Positions 17,764 to 26,516 of a DNA stretch of 64,000 nucleotides are shown in pieces. The notes under the pieces are model-generated. The model was not told the origin of the DNA. It saw only the letters and a list, made by a program, of their open reading frames with translations, and searched no databases. The stretch covers positions 11,358 to 75,357 of the forward strand of contig CAZBSE010000005.1 in NCBI GenBank assembly GCA_964494385.1, given 5' to 3'. This DNA is from CAZBSE01 sp964494385 (GTDB lineage: Bacteria; Actinomycetota; Humimicrobiia; Humimicrobiales; Humimicrobiaceae). A program made the position numbers and the translations under genes. Position 1 is the stretch's first letter. Each line of letters begins with the position of its first letter.

Positions 17764-18117
17764 CTAACTCCTGCATATTTTTTTCCTGTCAATTCCGTAC
17801 AGCTTCAGCCCGTCATTTTTTATTCCCTTATCAGCTTCTATTGCTGAAAATATTCCATACAGAATCTTCTTTATCTGTGCATTCATATCCGTGCCCATTC
17901 TGTAGTTAACCCACTTACCTTCCTTGCTGTAATCAACCAGACCGCTGTTTTCCAGCAGTTTAAGATGACTCGATACTGTGGGCTGGGACAACCCTATGAT
18001 CTCCCTTATCTCACAGACGCACAGGTCCTTTTTCTCATTGAGCAAATGGATTATCCTGATTCTGTTTTCATCGGCCAGTGCTTTTAAAACCCCGGTTATA
18101 TTTTTTAAAGCAGTCAT
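17764..18117 (-). CDS. ArsR/SmtB-family metalloregulator
   Basis: A 117-residue winged-helix repressor: ALADENRIRIIHLL, the metal-sensing DLCVCEI (ELCVCDL-type alpha-3 Cys pair, classical for arsenite) and the recognition helix LSQPTVSSHLKLLENSGLV. It is the first gene of the arsenic operon and likely represses it until arsenite binds. Its first bases lie next to an assembly gap: 55 bases containing the start codon are repeated exactly on the far side, so the upstream sequence order should be treated with care. Confidence 0.93.
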   Translation of the reverse strand: MTALKNITGVLKALADENRIRIIHLLNEKKDLCVCEIREIIGLSQPTVSSHLKLLENSGLVDYSKEGKWVNYRMGTDMNAQIKKILYGIFSAIEADKGIKNDGLKLYGIDRKKICRS

Positions 18118-18292
18118 TTTAACCCCCTTGGAATTTTNNNNNNNNNNNNNNNNNNNNNNNNNNNNNNNNNNNNNNNNNNNNNNNNNNNNNNNNNNNNNNN
18201 NNNNNNNNNNNNNNNNNNNNNNNNNNNNNNNNNNNNNTTTAAAACCCCGGTTATATTTTTTAAAGCAGTCATTTTAACCCCCTTGGAATTTT
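18083..18292. other. Assembly gap of 100 N flanked by an exact 55-bp repeat
   Basis: Positions 18138-18237 are N. The 55 bases before (18083-18137) are identical to the 55 bases after (18238-18292), including the first codons of the arsR gene. An exact repeat of k-mer size at both contig ends is what an unresolved overlap in a de Bruijn assembly followed by scaffolding gives. The real sequence probably has a single copy and no gap, placing the arsR upstream region directly at 18293 onward. Confidence 0.9.
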
Positions 18293-18364
18293 CATCAATT
18301 ATAACTATATATTTAAATATGTCAATATATTTAGTTGAAAAATAAAATTACCTGTTTATAAAAC

Positions 18365-18402
18365 AAATACTAAGGCTGGCCGTGCAACCAGCCTTAGTAT
18401 TT
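18365..18402 (-). terminator. Rho-independent terminator
   Basis: A perfect 15-bp stem: AAATACTAAGGCTGG (18365-18379), an eight-base loop and CCAGCCTTAGTATTT (18388-18402). Read leftward it is followed by TGTTTTAT and sits 42 bases after the stop of the small membrane protein gene at 18445-18675, which it would terminate. The A/T-rich base of the stem could also serve rightward transcripts. Confidence 0.85.
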
Positions 18403-18444
18403 AATTAAATAGTTTATCAGCCTTTCCTCGGTAATCTGTCAGAC

Positions 18445-18675
18445 TTATCCTCTTCTGCTAAATTCATACACCAGAAGAACTATACAGGCAGCGAAAACTA
18501 CTACAATTACTCCTCCCAGAAGATAAATATTCTGGTTTGTCACAAAACTTATAACTTTATCAACCAAGCTTTTCCAGATGAAAAAATCAAAAAATTTGTT
18601 CAGCACAACAGCAACTGAAAACAATGCCACTTTAAGCAATACCAGAATTACCACTACACGGTTAAATATATTCAC
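18445..18675 (-). CDS. Small two-helix membrane protein, AmaP-like N-terminus
   Basis: A 76-residue protein starting at GTG with a strong AAGGAGGTGG site. It begins MNIFNRVVVILVLLKVALFS, one membrane helix, has a polar loop (DFFIWKSLVDKVISFV) and a second helix, then a short basic tail EFSRRG. The start resembles the membrane anchor AmaP that partners Asp23 proteins, but the cytoplasmic domain is absent and no asp23 gene is adjacent. Resemblance is weak; function is unknown. Confidence 0.6.
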   Translation of the reverse strand: MNIFNRVVVILVLLKVALFSVAVVLNKFFDFFIWKSLVDKVISFVTNQNIYLLGGVIVVVFAACIVLLVYEFSRRG

Positions 18676-18857
18676 AATCCACCTCCTTCCCTATCTTTTA
18701 TAAGGTTTTTTCGTATCTTTAAATATTTATTAATTATGATTACTTTTGTTTAAATATAAATATATACTATTGTATTTTAAATTAAAATATAAATTATCAT
18801 TTATATGATTAATTTAAATTGTTAAAATATTATATATAACAATTAAGAATAATTGTC

Positions 18858-19703
18858 GTGAAAAATTTAATTTCTAAAACTGCATCACTGACTGTATTGC
18901 TGCTTATCCCTGTAGTTCTTTTAGGCTTCTCCGGGTGTAAAGAATATCCGGTCGCTGAAACACAGGCATTAGAACAGACAGATACAGCCATAAAGGAAGA
19001 ACTACCGCTTAAAGCCGATGAGGAACCTGCCGAAGATACCGTTTCTCCTGGTGAAGACAGGGGTGAAGAAATAAAACAGGAGCTTTTTATTGTTTTAAAT
19101 AATTTCCTTCAGGCAGTAAAAGAAAATAAGGAATATGCCTTTTTTGACAGCTATACTGTTGATATGACAGGAAGCGAAGAGGAATACAAAAATGGCACCG
19201 CATCTGATATCTTTTATATCATAAAAGAATCACATTCCGGCTGGGAAAACATAACTGCAGAAAGTGTCACGTTTGACGGGAACAGAGCCCTTCTTATAAT
19301 CAGGGGGGACAGAACAGTAGAAGGTATGGAATATAAAGATGAGCAGATACGGTTCAATTTCATAAATGAAAACGAAATCTGGAAGATTGATTTCTATTAC
19401 CCGTCCGATATTTTAATCATAGCTGTAAACCCCGAACCGGGCAGCATAATTAATTCCGGTGAAATAGCCGGCCTTACCATATCAGCTGATATAGGATCTT
19501 TTTTTACAATCAGCGATATAAGCCTTCATTTAAACAGTACAAAATTAAATCCTGAAATCTGCATAAGGGACCAATACGAATCATCTGTATCTATTGAGAT
19601 CCCGGTGGAGAGCCTTACTGGAGGCTTAAATAAAGTAAGCTGTTATGCGGCAAATTCTGCATGGGATAACTCCAATTATAGCTGGGATTTTACCGTTGAA
19701 TAA
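18858..19703 (+). CDS. Lipoprotein with Glu-rich linker, function unknown
   Basis: A 281-residue protein starting at GTG. A lipobox (LGFSGC, Cys near residue 27) follows a hydrophobic signal, so it should be a membrane-anchored lipoprotein. A low-complexity acidic linker spans about residues 35-75. The middle part (VLNNFLQAVKENKEYAFFDSYT ... WKIDFYYPSD) looks like an NTF2/DUF4878-type fold, and the last 85 residues look like an Ig-like domain beginning VNPEPGSIINSGE. No family was firmly recognised. It stands alone in AT-rich flanks. Confidence 0.7.
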   Translation: MKNLISKTASLTVLLLIPVVLLGFSGCKEYPVAETQALEQTDTAIKEELPLKADEEPAEDTVSPGEDRGEEIKQELFIVLNNFLQAVKENKEYAFFDSYTVDMTGSEEEYKNGTASDIFYIIKESHSGWENITAESVTFDGNRALLIIRGDRTVEGMEYKDEQIRFNFINENEIWKIDFYYPSDILIIAVNPEPGSIINSGEIAGLTISADIGSFFTISDISLHLNSTKLNPEICIRDQYESSVSIEIPVESLTGGLNKVSCYAANSAWDNSNYSWDFTVE

Positions 19704-19967
19704 AATTAACAATCGATTATTTGCAGCATGCTCTTAACCTGCTTCTTTCTATATGTACCTATACGGTTTAATATCCACCCCGATATCGATTATATTAGCA
19801 CCCTGTAATATAAGCATTTTTATGGGCCCTTAATAAATTGACTATATAAAATATTATATTCTTAGAAAATTAATATAGCTTTTTAATTTTTAAATTTATA
19901 TAATTATCACATAAATTTTTATACAGTAATTAGTAAATATATTGTATTTATTTTATAATTAATTCAC

Positions 19968-20450
19968 ATGAATCAGAACCTAACCGTTTCAATCAATATA
20001 ATCTCTGACAGAATAAAAAAAATATTTCATTTAAAAACTGATAAGGAAAATAATTACTGTAATATTATCGCATCCGGAACCAATATAATGGGCAGAATCT
20101 ATTCTCCTCATCCTATCCAAATAGAAGGTATCGTAGCAGGGGAGATCATATCAAGGGAAGAACTGGTAATAGGTAAAAAAGGAAAAGTAAGAGCAAACAT
20201 TAAAACTAAAAATATGGTAATAGAAGGAAGTTTCACCGGCAATATAATTTCAGCAGAAGAAGTCCTGATAACTTCCACCGGGAAGCTTAAAGGCAATGTA
20301 ATCCAAAAAGACACTTATCTTATAATAAATAAAAACGGCCTATTTAAGGGCAACAGTATTATTATAGATAATAAGGAAATATTTAAAATAAATAATAGTG
20401 AGAAACTCTCCAATATTAAGATAACACCCAAGAAAATATTAAAATTTTAA
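19968..20450 (+). CDS. Bactofilin-family polymer-forming protein 1
   Basis: A 160-residue protein with the right-handed beta-helix repeats of bactofilins (DUF583): SPHPIQIEGIVAGEIISREE, LVIGKKGKVRANIKTKN and VIEGSFTGNIISAEE, each repeat about 17-19 residues. Bactofilins polymerise without nucleotide and act as scaffolds for cell shape, pole or envelope enzymes. The C-terminal repeats end in a basic tail. It converges with a second bactofilin (20534-21031). Confidence 0.9.
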   Translation: MNQNLTVSINIISDRIKKIFHLKTDKENNYCNIIASGTNIMGRIYSPHPIQIEGIVAGEIISREELVIGKKGKVRANIKTKNMVIEGSFTGNIISAEEVLITSTGKLKGNVIQKDTYLIINKNGLFKGNSIIIDNKEIFKINNSEKLSNIKITPKKILKF

Positions 20451-20533
20451 AATTCTAATTTAATTGATGCTTAAAATAAATAATTATATTTGCATACAGA
20501 TTATTTCCTGTATATAAATTTCACCATCCGGAT

Positions 20534-21031
20534 TTATAATTTCATGCTATCATCTATGTCATTAAGCTGGAATTCTTTTGATTTATCTTTTTTACCGGTC
20601 TTCGCATATGCGGCTTTTTCTCTTGGCTTAATTTTTTTATCATCCTTGTTTTCAGTTTGTGTAATCCTGGTAACCTTTCCACTGAAAATTCCGCCTTCGT
20701 TTATGATCAGCGAGTCTGTTTTTATATTACCATCCACTACTCCTGTTTCTGTGATTTCAACTTTACCGGTACCTTTTAAATTTCCTTCGAATTTCCCAAT
20801 TATTTTAGCATCAATAGTAGTAACATCAGCGCTGACAACTCCCTCTTTCTGAATCGTCATCTGCCCATCGACTACTAATTCACCTACAATTTCGCATCCT
20901 ACCTCTATGGATTGAGAAACATCCAGTTTCCCCTCTATTTTTGCCTTATTCCCTATAATAGTCAGCAGCGTCCTGGATTCTTCCTTGCCAGAAGCTTCTG
21001 TTTCATCTAAATCCTTGCTTGAAAAAACCAT
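20534..21031 (-). CDS. Bactofilin-family polymer-forming protein 2
   Basis: A 165-residue bactofilin with repeats such as IEGKLDVSQSIEVGCEIVGE, LVVDGQMTIQKEGVVSAD and ISIKG-type turns. The first 25 residues and the last 45 (charged, Lys/Asp-rich) are disordered-looking tails that commonly mediate membrane or partner binding. It has a strong AAGGAGGG site and follows the ParA-like gene by 40 bases on the same strand, so the two probably form an operon. Confidence 0.92.
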   Translation of the reverse strand: MVFSSKDLDETEASGKEESRTLLTIIGNKAKIEGKLDVSQSIEVGCEIVGELVVDGQMTIQKEGVVSADVTTIDAKIIGKFEGNLKGTGKVEITETGVVDGNIKTDSLIINEGGIFSGKVTRITQTENKDDKKIKPREKAAYAKTGKKDKSKEFQLNDIDDSMKL

Positions 21032-21071
21032 GTTTCCCTCCTTATAGCTTTTAATATAATATATAATAAAA

Positions 21072-21914
21072 TCAGTTTAAACTATCTACCGTTTTTTCAA
21101 TTTGAGAGAACAATTTTATGATATCTTTTGATGCCTCTTCTCTGGGAAACGATATAAAAACCGGTTCCCTTTTTAACGATATAGATTTTTGATAGTGCAC
21201 CAGATATCTTATCTTTTGATTAAATATAGTTAATCTTCCGCCATATTTTTCCTGGAGGGTATCTATTACCTGCCCCGGTATCTTCTTTCTTTTTTCAAAG
21301 GCATTAATTACAATACCGGCAATCTTTATCCTGATATCATATTTTCTTTCCAGGTTTTTAATTATCTTGTCCAGGTAATCAATATCCAGCAGCGAGAACA
21401 TCTCCGGCTTTATTACCACTATGACCTTACAGGCGTAAATTATTGATGTTGTTGAAAGAAGAGAAAAATTAGGCTGAGAATCTATTACTATATAGTCATA
21501 ATCATCTTTATTGATATTTTCTTCAAGTATATTCTTGACTATTATATTTCTGTACAACGCTTTATAAGGTTTTTGCTCGTTTAAAGTTTTGTTTAATAAG
21601 TAATCTGTCAGGTATTCCTCAATAAGTGAAATATTATTAGAAGAGGGCAGTAAATCGATATTATCGGTAATTTTTATAACATAATTCCTAAAATTTATAT
21701 TCTTTCCTTTTAGGTAATCAATCATAAGATTATCAATATTTATCTTACTGTCATCTGATGCTTTATTAAAAGCCTGGACAAGATTTATCTGGGGATCAAA
21801 ATCAATAAAAAGAACTCTTTTATTCTTTTTTTCGGCTAAATACCAGCCATAGTTATAGCATATAGTCGTCTTTCCGGTACCGCCCTTGGTATTAAAAAAA
21901 ACAACTTTTTCCAT
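21072..21914 (-). CDS. ParA/MinD-family P-loop ATPase
   Basis: A 280-residue ATPase with deviant Walker A FFNTKGGTGKTTICYNYG (signature Lys plus GKT), VLFIDFDPQINL as Walker A'/switch and DYDYIVIDSQPNF as Walker B. It lacks the N-terminal helix-turn-helix of plasmid ParA. There is no parB gene adjacent. Being upstream of a bactofilin suggests a role in positioning the bactofilin scaffold or its cargo, rather than chromosome segregation. Confidence 0.88.
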   Translation of the reverse strand: MEKVVFFNTKGGTGKTTICYNYGWYLAEKKNKRVLFIDFDPQINLVQAFNKASDDSKINIDNLMIDYLKGKNINFRNYVIKITDNIDLLPSSNNISLIEEYLTDYLLNKTLNEQKPYKALYRNIIVKNILEENINKDDYDYIVIDSQPNFSLLSTTSIIYACKVIVVIKPEMFSLLDIDYLDKIIKNLERKYDIRIKIAGIVINAFEKRKKIPGQVIDTLQEKYGGRLTIFNQKIRYLVHYQKSISLKREPVFISFPREEASKDIIKLFSQIEKTVDSLN

Positions 21915-22176
21915 TTAACTCTTTCTATTCCAAATCTAGATGCTAAACCCAGAATTCAGAAATACCTGTAAAGGAACATTATTATTTATATTTACCCTAA
22001 ATAAACATCCCAATTCTATATTTGACTATATTATAATAATATTTTAATTTAAAAAAAAGGTTAAATATCAATATATTATTACAGTTAATATATTTCTTCT
22101 TTCTGTAGAAAATATTATAAACTTGCAGAATATATCATTAAATTTATAAGTCTTCTTAGTAGTTTGCAGATATTTA

Positions 22177-23559
22177 CTAACCCTTTAAGACTCCAAGGGG
22201 CCTGAGCCTTACCGCTTTTTTTGATATTCCGGCAAAGTGTGTCACATCCACCACCCTGCTTATATCTTTATAGGCCTGTGGAGCTTCTTCAGCCAGTCCG
22301 GACATGCTCCCGGCCATTACCACTATCCCCTTCTTATCAAAAAGCTCTTTTTTAAGTTCGCTTCCCTGTATCTGTTTTCTTGCTTTGGTTCTACTCATGA
22401 GTCTTCCCGCCCCGTGACAGGTGGAGCCGAAACTCTCGCTCATTGCCTTCTCCGTTCCCAGCAGGATGAAAGAATAACGTCCCATATCCCCGGGAATTAT
22501 TACCGGCTGCCCTATGGCCCTATACTTTTCAGGGATCTGCCTGTGTCCCGCGGGATAGGATCTGGTGGCCCCTTTTCTGTGAACGCAGACCTCCCGTGTT
22601 TTACCGTCAATATTATGCTGTTCCATCTTGGCTATATTATGGGATACATCATAGATGGTACCAAGGCCCAGCTTCTCCGAAGACCTGCCGAAAAATTTTT
22701 CAAATACCTTCCTTGTCCAATGCGAAAGGCAGTGCCTGTTTACCATGGCATAATTAACCGCACAGGCCATGGCGCCGTAATATCTTCTGGCCTCGGGAGA
22801 AGCAAGCGGCGCGCACGCCAGCTGACGATCCGGCAATTTTATCCCGTACTTTAAGGCAGCTTGCTGCATCACCCTGATATAATCACTGCATATCTGATGA
22901 CCGAGCCCTCTTGAACCTGAGTGTATCATTATGGTTATCTGGTCTTTCTCCAGGCCCAGTAAATCTGCTGCCTTGCTGTCATATATTTCATCTACTGCCT
23001 GTATCTCTAAAAAATGATTTCCCGATCCCAGCGTGCCCACCTGACTCATTCCCCTGTCCATGGCAGTTTTACTCACAAAATCGGGATTGGCTGTCTCCAT
23101 GCAGCCGTTCTCTTCTATAAAGTACTCATCTTCTTCCCAGCCGTAACCATTTTTTACGGCCCAGCGGACGCCTCCTTTAAGCAGCTGCTTTAATTGATCC
23201 GCAGAAAGCTTAATCCTGCCCCTGGTTCCCAGGCCTTTGGGTATGCTGAAGGATAAGATACCCATTATATCTTCCAGGCGGTTCTTAATATCGTCAACAT
23301 AAAGGCAGGTCCGCATGGCCCTCACCCCGCAGGATATATCAAAACCAACTCCGCCCGGTGAAATAATACCGCTATCAGTGTCAAAAGCAGCCACTCCTCC
23401 TATGGGGAACCCATACCCGTAATGTATATCCGGCATAGCATATGAAGCCTTTATAATGCCGGGAAGAGTTGCAACATTTACTACCTGGTCAATGGTCTTT
23501 TCACCGACCGCGTGATCCAGCAGCTGCTTATCGGCAAATATTATTCCGGGAACCCTCAT
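22177..23559 (-). CDS. rtcB: RNA-splicing ligase RtcB
   Basis: The 460-residue core contains the GTP/Mn-dependent ligase motifs: MPDIHYGYGFPIGG, GGVGFDISCGVR (metal Cys), GTLGSGNHFLEIQ, MIHSGSRGLGHQ and the guanylylated His region VCHRKGATRS in its CVHRKGATR form. It joins 2',3'-cyclic phosphate or 3'-phosphate RNA ends to 5'-OH ends. The first standard start codon is at 23559, but codons further upstream read DYKWEVEKNERYG directly before MRVPG, matching the family's N-terminus. The real start may be an ATT or ATA at 23626-23634. It is coupled to archease. Confidence 0.95.
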   Translation of the reverse strand: MRVPGIIFADKQLLDHAVGEKTIDQVVNVATLPGIIKASYAMPDIHYGYGFPIGGVAAFDTDSGIISPGGVGFDISCGVRAMRTCLYVDDIKNRLEDIMGILSFSIPKGLGTRGRIKLSADQLKQLLKGGVRWAVKNGYGWEEDEYFIEENGCMETANPDFVSKTAMDRGMSQVGTLGSGNHFLEIQAVDEIYDSKAADLLGLEKDQITIMIHSGSRGLGHQICSDYIRVMQQAALKYGIKLPDRQLACAPLASPEARRYYGAMACAVNYAMVNRHCLSHWTRKVFEKFFGRSSEKLGLGTIYDVSHNIAKMEQHNIDGKTREVCVHRKGATRSYPAGHRQIPEKYRAIGQPVIIPGDMGRYSFILLGTEKAMSESFGSTCHGAGRLMSRTKARKQIQGSELKKELFDKKGIVVMAGSMSGLAEEAPQAYKDISRVVDVTHFAGISKKAVRLRPLGVLKG

Positions 23560-23645
23560 GCCGTATCTTTCATTCTTCTCTACTTCCCACTTATAATCAT
23601 TTATCTTTTTAATGTTATAATCTGCTATAATAATCCCTTCTCCTC

Positions 23646-24107
23646 TCAGACATCAAATATAACTCTGCCTTCCCATCTGCCATGCCTGCTGTCTTTTTCT
23701 ACTTTGAGCATATGGTAAGTGGGAGCTTTTATAATGGTCCTTATATTATGTTTGCTCGGATCCGCTTTCTGGCCGAATACTTCAGCTTCCAGTATAATCC
23801 TGTTATTCCTTTTATGGATTTTGCCCACCTTAAATCCTGAAAACAGGATATTATCAATTTCATAAAGGTAAAGTAATTTTTCCAGCCACAGTACCAGCAA
23901 ATTTTCAGGGTCCGTATCCTCTGGGACAATTTTTACATTCCTCCTGTTCAGAAGCTCAACCATCCCTAAATCACATATGATGGAAAACATTCCCTCAGCC
24001 GCATTTTCAAATAATTCCTCCAGTGTTTTTCCGTAAAACTCTATGCCTATATCGGAAAGATGTTCGATGCATTTATATTTTTTACCTGCCTTTTTTAAAT
24101 CAACCAT
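23646..24107 (-). CDS. Archease, RtcB activator
   Basis: A 153-residue protein from ATG at 24107 (AGGATGG seven bases upstream; a TTG three codons earlier is possible). It has the archease pattern: a start with HLSDIGIEFYGKTLEELFENAAEG, the metal-binding Asp in the SD motif, and the C-terminal KAPTYHMLKVEK and VIFDV. Archease promotes guanylylation and turnover of RtcB. Its stop codon overlaps the extended 5' end of rtcB, showing close translational coupling. Confidence 0.93.
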   Translation of the reverse strand: MVDLKKAGKKYKCIEHLSDIGIEFYGKTLEELFENAAEGMFSIICDLGMVELLNRRNVKIVPEDTDPENLLVLWLEKLLYLYEIDNILFSGFKVGKIHKRNNRIILEAEVFGQKADPSKHNIRTIIKAPTYHMLKVEKDSRHGRWEGRVIFDV

Positions 24108-24289
24108 TGGCTGCAACCATCCTGTAGTCTGTTTTTATTACCTCCCGTTAATTTACTGCCCTGGCGGATAATTTCTTATCCCGTTTGTTATGTTTTATAA
24201 ATACCTGGTCCAAAAGATTAATATGAAAAAAATCTTTTTAGGCAAATGAAAGAATAAGAATTTTTTATATTTATAGATTTATATAATAT

Positions 24290-24862
24290 TTATTCATCAA
24301 TATAAGATTTTTCAAACTGGTTCTGCCGCTCTTCCATTTCTTCCCAGACATCTGCCGGAACCATTTCTTTTAGATAATCTGAAATTGCATCAACTTTTTT
24401 TCTATCCTCTGGTTTTATTTCTGAATCATCCGGTATATTATCATATTCTATGCCGTTGGCTGTAATTGTAACACTGCTGTTGCTCCCGCCTATCGCTATT
24501 TCATCAGTTGTTTCCCATTTCCTTTTAAATAAATCGTTTTCTATAAGCAATTGATAAATGTGGTCCAGCTGGTCCCGGGAGACTTCAAAACTTACCTCCC
24601 AGACATCCGGAGAAAGCGGTTCCCAGGTTGTATCCGGATAACCCGGCTGATATTCAAATAATCCCTGTAGACCGGGGCCTATGGTTATTTCGTAATAATA
24701 GTTATACTCTGGTGAAAGCGGTGGTGTGGTCCAGTAGAACTCAACGGTTAAATCTTCGGGACATTCTGTTTCTGGTTCTTTGTAACACGACACGCAGCTT
24801 ATCACTACTGTAAAAACTATTATTACTGCCGCTAAAATACCTGCCCTATATTTTAATTTCAT
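24290..24862 (-). CDS. Putative lipoprotein, function unknown
   Basis: A 190-residue protein with a signal peptide and cysteine-bearing cleavage region (VVISCVSC). The mature part is acidic, with Tyr-rich strands (NYYYEITIGPGLQG, FEYQPGYPDTTWEP) and the sequence VSFEVSRDQLDHIYQLL. This may be a small beta-sandwich domain. It is 28 bases downstream of the serpin gene on the same strand, so the two are probably co-transcribed and both end up outside the membrane. Confidence 0.65.
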   Translation of the reverse strand: MKLKYRAGILAAVIIVFTVVISCVSCYKEPETECPEDLTVEFYWTTPPLSPEYNYYYEITIGPGLQGLFEYQPGYPDTTWEPLSPDVWEVSFEVSRDQLDHIYQLLIENDLFKRKWETTDEIAIGGSNSSVTITANGIEYDNIPDDSEIKPEDRKKVDAISDYLKEMVPADVWEEMEERQNQFEKSYIDE

Positions 24863-24890
24863 GATAACCCCCCCAATGCTGTCTTCTCTT

Positions 24891-26159
24891 TTAAGGTTCT
24901 AAAATCTTACCCATAAATAATATATTGCCGGTCCTGTCATCCCTTATAAGAAGTACAAAAGGCCTGTTTACTATAAATTCTACAGGTTGCACTGCAGTAG
25001 CACCCATACCCATTGATGTTGCTGCCGCAGCAACCGTTCCTTCTTCATTAACCTCAATAATAGCTTTATGATCAATCTGCGAAATAAACATCAGAGGCGC
25101 CATTGAACTGAAATCAGCCCTATCGTCAATAAATGCATTTACCATCCCTAAACCTTTAAGCGGTTCTACCAGGCTTTTTGCTCCATACTCAATACTAAAT
25201 TTTGGAAATTTAAGTATTACATCTACATCCGCAGCTTCCGGGATAGATTTATTCAGCAGATCATGGGAAAAATTATTAATAAATCCATTTATCTCAGTAC
25301 CTTCATCTGGAAGGAATACATACATTGCGGTTTTGTTTCTGCCGTAAGGAATTCTTATCATTTGAAAGTCACTGCCTTCGTAATAATCATATTCTTCGTA
25401 ATTTTCCATCATCTGCACTTTTTTAGCATCTCCGTCTTTAAGGAAAAAATCATCTTCTTTAGTGTCTTCTGTTTTAAATTTATCCATCCACTGCCCTTTA
25501 AAATAAATGGCGTTTATAAGATACATTACAGCGTCTTCTACGGCTTTCGGACTTACAATGTTACTTATCCTGCCTTTTGTTGCTTCGCCTGCCCAATTAT
25601 TCATTTTGTCTGCAGTGTCCTGATTTTTAAAATCTACATTATAAATTGATGCATTATAATAGTATTCTGCCAGGTCAGTAAAATCCTTTTCTATAATAAA
25701 GTCTTTTCCGAACCAGATTGAATTTCCCGTATATAATTCAACCATTTCATCTATGTCTGCCATGCTGGACAGCAGAACTTTAAAAGATGAATTTAATTCA
25801 TCTATGTTATAGTCTTTAAATTCCAGAGTTTCTGCAATTTCCTGCTTTGTCTGATTTTTTGAACCGTTATATGCCATTGCTATTGCAAGAGAAATGCTGA
25901 TTGGTGAAATAAAAACATTTAGATTTTTATCCTCATTTGAAAGTTCTTTAAATATTTTCAGCGCAAAATCTGTGTTTAAGTCAACAAGGGCCTGATCAAC
26001 ATTTTCTGCAATCTTATCCGACTCTTTATTCGCTTCAGTTTCTTTGGACGTTTTTCTAAAAAGATAGGTTATGCCGCTACAGCAACTTACCGAAAATAAT
26101 AGAACTGCAGAAACTATTGCTACAGCAGATATGGCCAGGATTATTTTTTTTACACTCAT
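24891..26159 (-). CDS. Serpin (serine/cysteine protease inhibitor), membrane anchored
   Basis: A 422-residue serpin. Residues 1-27 are a signal or anchor ending in Cys (VSCCSG), so it is likely a lipoprotein. The serpin fold spans about 55-422, with NVFISPISISLAIAMAYNGS, the NAIYFKGQW breach motif and the end FIVNRPFVLLIRDDRTGNIL. The reactive-centre hinge EEGTVAAAATS is of the inhibitory type (small residues at P15-P9). Counting from it places P1 near Thr in GATAV, pointing to elastase-like or papain-like targets. Bacterial serpins are uncommon and likely protect against foreign or secreted proteases. Confidence 0.93.
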   Translation of the reverse strand: MSVKKIILAISAVAIVSAVLLFSVSCCSGITYLFRKTSKETEANKESDKIAENVDQALVDLNTDFALKIFKELSNEDKNLNVFISPISISLAIAMAYNGSKNQTKQEIAETLEFKDYNIDELNSSFKVLLSSMADIDEMVELYTGNSIWFGKDFIIEKDFTDLAEYYYNASIYNVDFKNQDTADKMNNWAGEATKGRISNIVSPKAVEDAVMYLINAIYFKGQWMDKFKTEDTKEDDFFLKDGDAKKVQMMENYEEYDYYEGSDFQMIRIPYGRNKTAMYVFLPDEGTEINGFINNFSHDLLNKSIPEAADVDVILKFPKFSIEYGAKSLVEPLKGLGMVNAFIDDRADFSSMAPLMFISQIDHKAIIEVNEEGTVAAAATSMGMGATAVQPVEFIVNRPFVLLIRDDRTGNILFMGKILEP

Positions 26160-26516
26160 ATTTTAAACTTCATAAAATATTTTTTTATAAAGAAAACAAT
26201 AAAAATTATACTGTAAAATTATATCATGAGGTTCATATAATAAGCTATTCGTAAAGAAAATTGGGTTTTGCCCCGACTGGTTGACTATAAAAAACTTTAA
26301 AATATAATTCTTTTTATTTTAATTGTAAATAAACAATATTTTGTTTAAAATGTAAAAAATTATATTTTGTAAAACCTTTGCAATCAATGCATAAATTCAA
26401 ATATAATAAAAACAATAGCTGTTTAAATCCTATCATGGCAGTACCGCTAATTTGCTTTCAGATAAATCGTCCGGACCAAAAAACCATAAGAAAATTTTTA
26501 TCCTAAAGGAGCTGAT
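26160..26516. other. Divergent intergenic region, serpin and hydrogenase promoters
   Basis: About 357 AT-rich bases. One good rightward promoter is seen (listed separately at 26378-26407). The leftward serpin promoter could not be fixed. No small gene or structured RNA was recognised. Confidence 0.4.
26378..26407 (+). promoter_or_regulatory. Putative promoter of the hydrogenase-metVF operon
   Basis: TTGCAA (26378-26383), an 18-base spacer and TATAAT (26402-26407), 110 bases before the first start codon. The gene itself has a clear AAAGGAG ribosome site. No operator was recognised. Confidence 0.5.

Noticed and set aside
18858..19703. Direct link of the lipoprotein to the bactofilins
   Set aside because: Same strand as bactofilin 1 but separated by 264 AT-rich bases with no sign of shared transcription.
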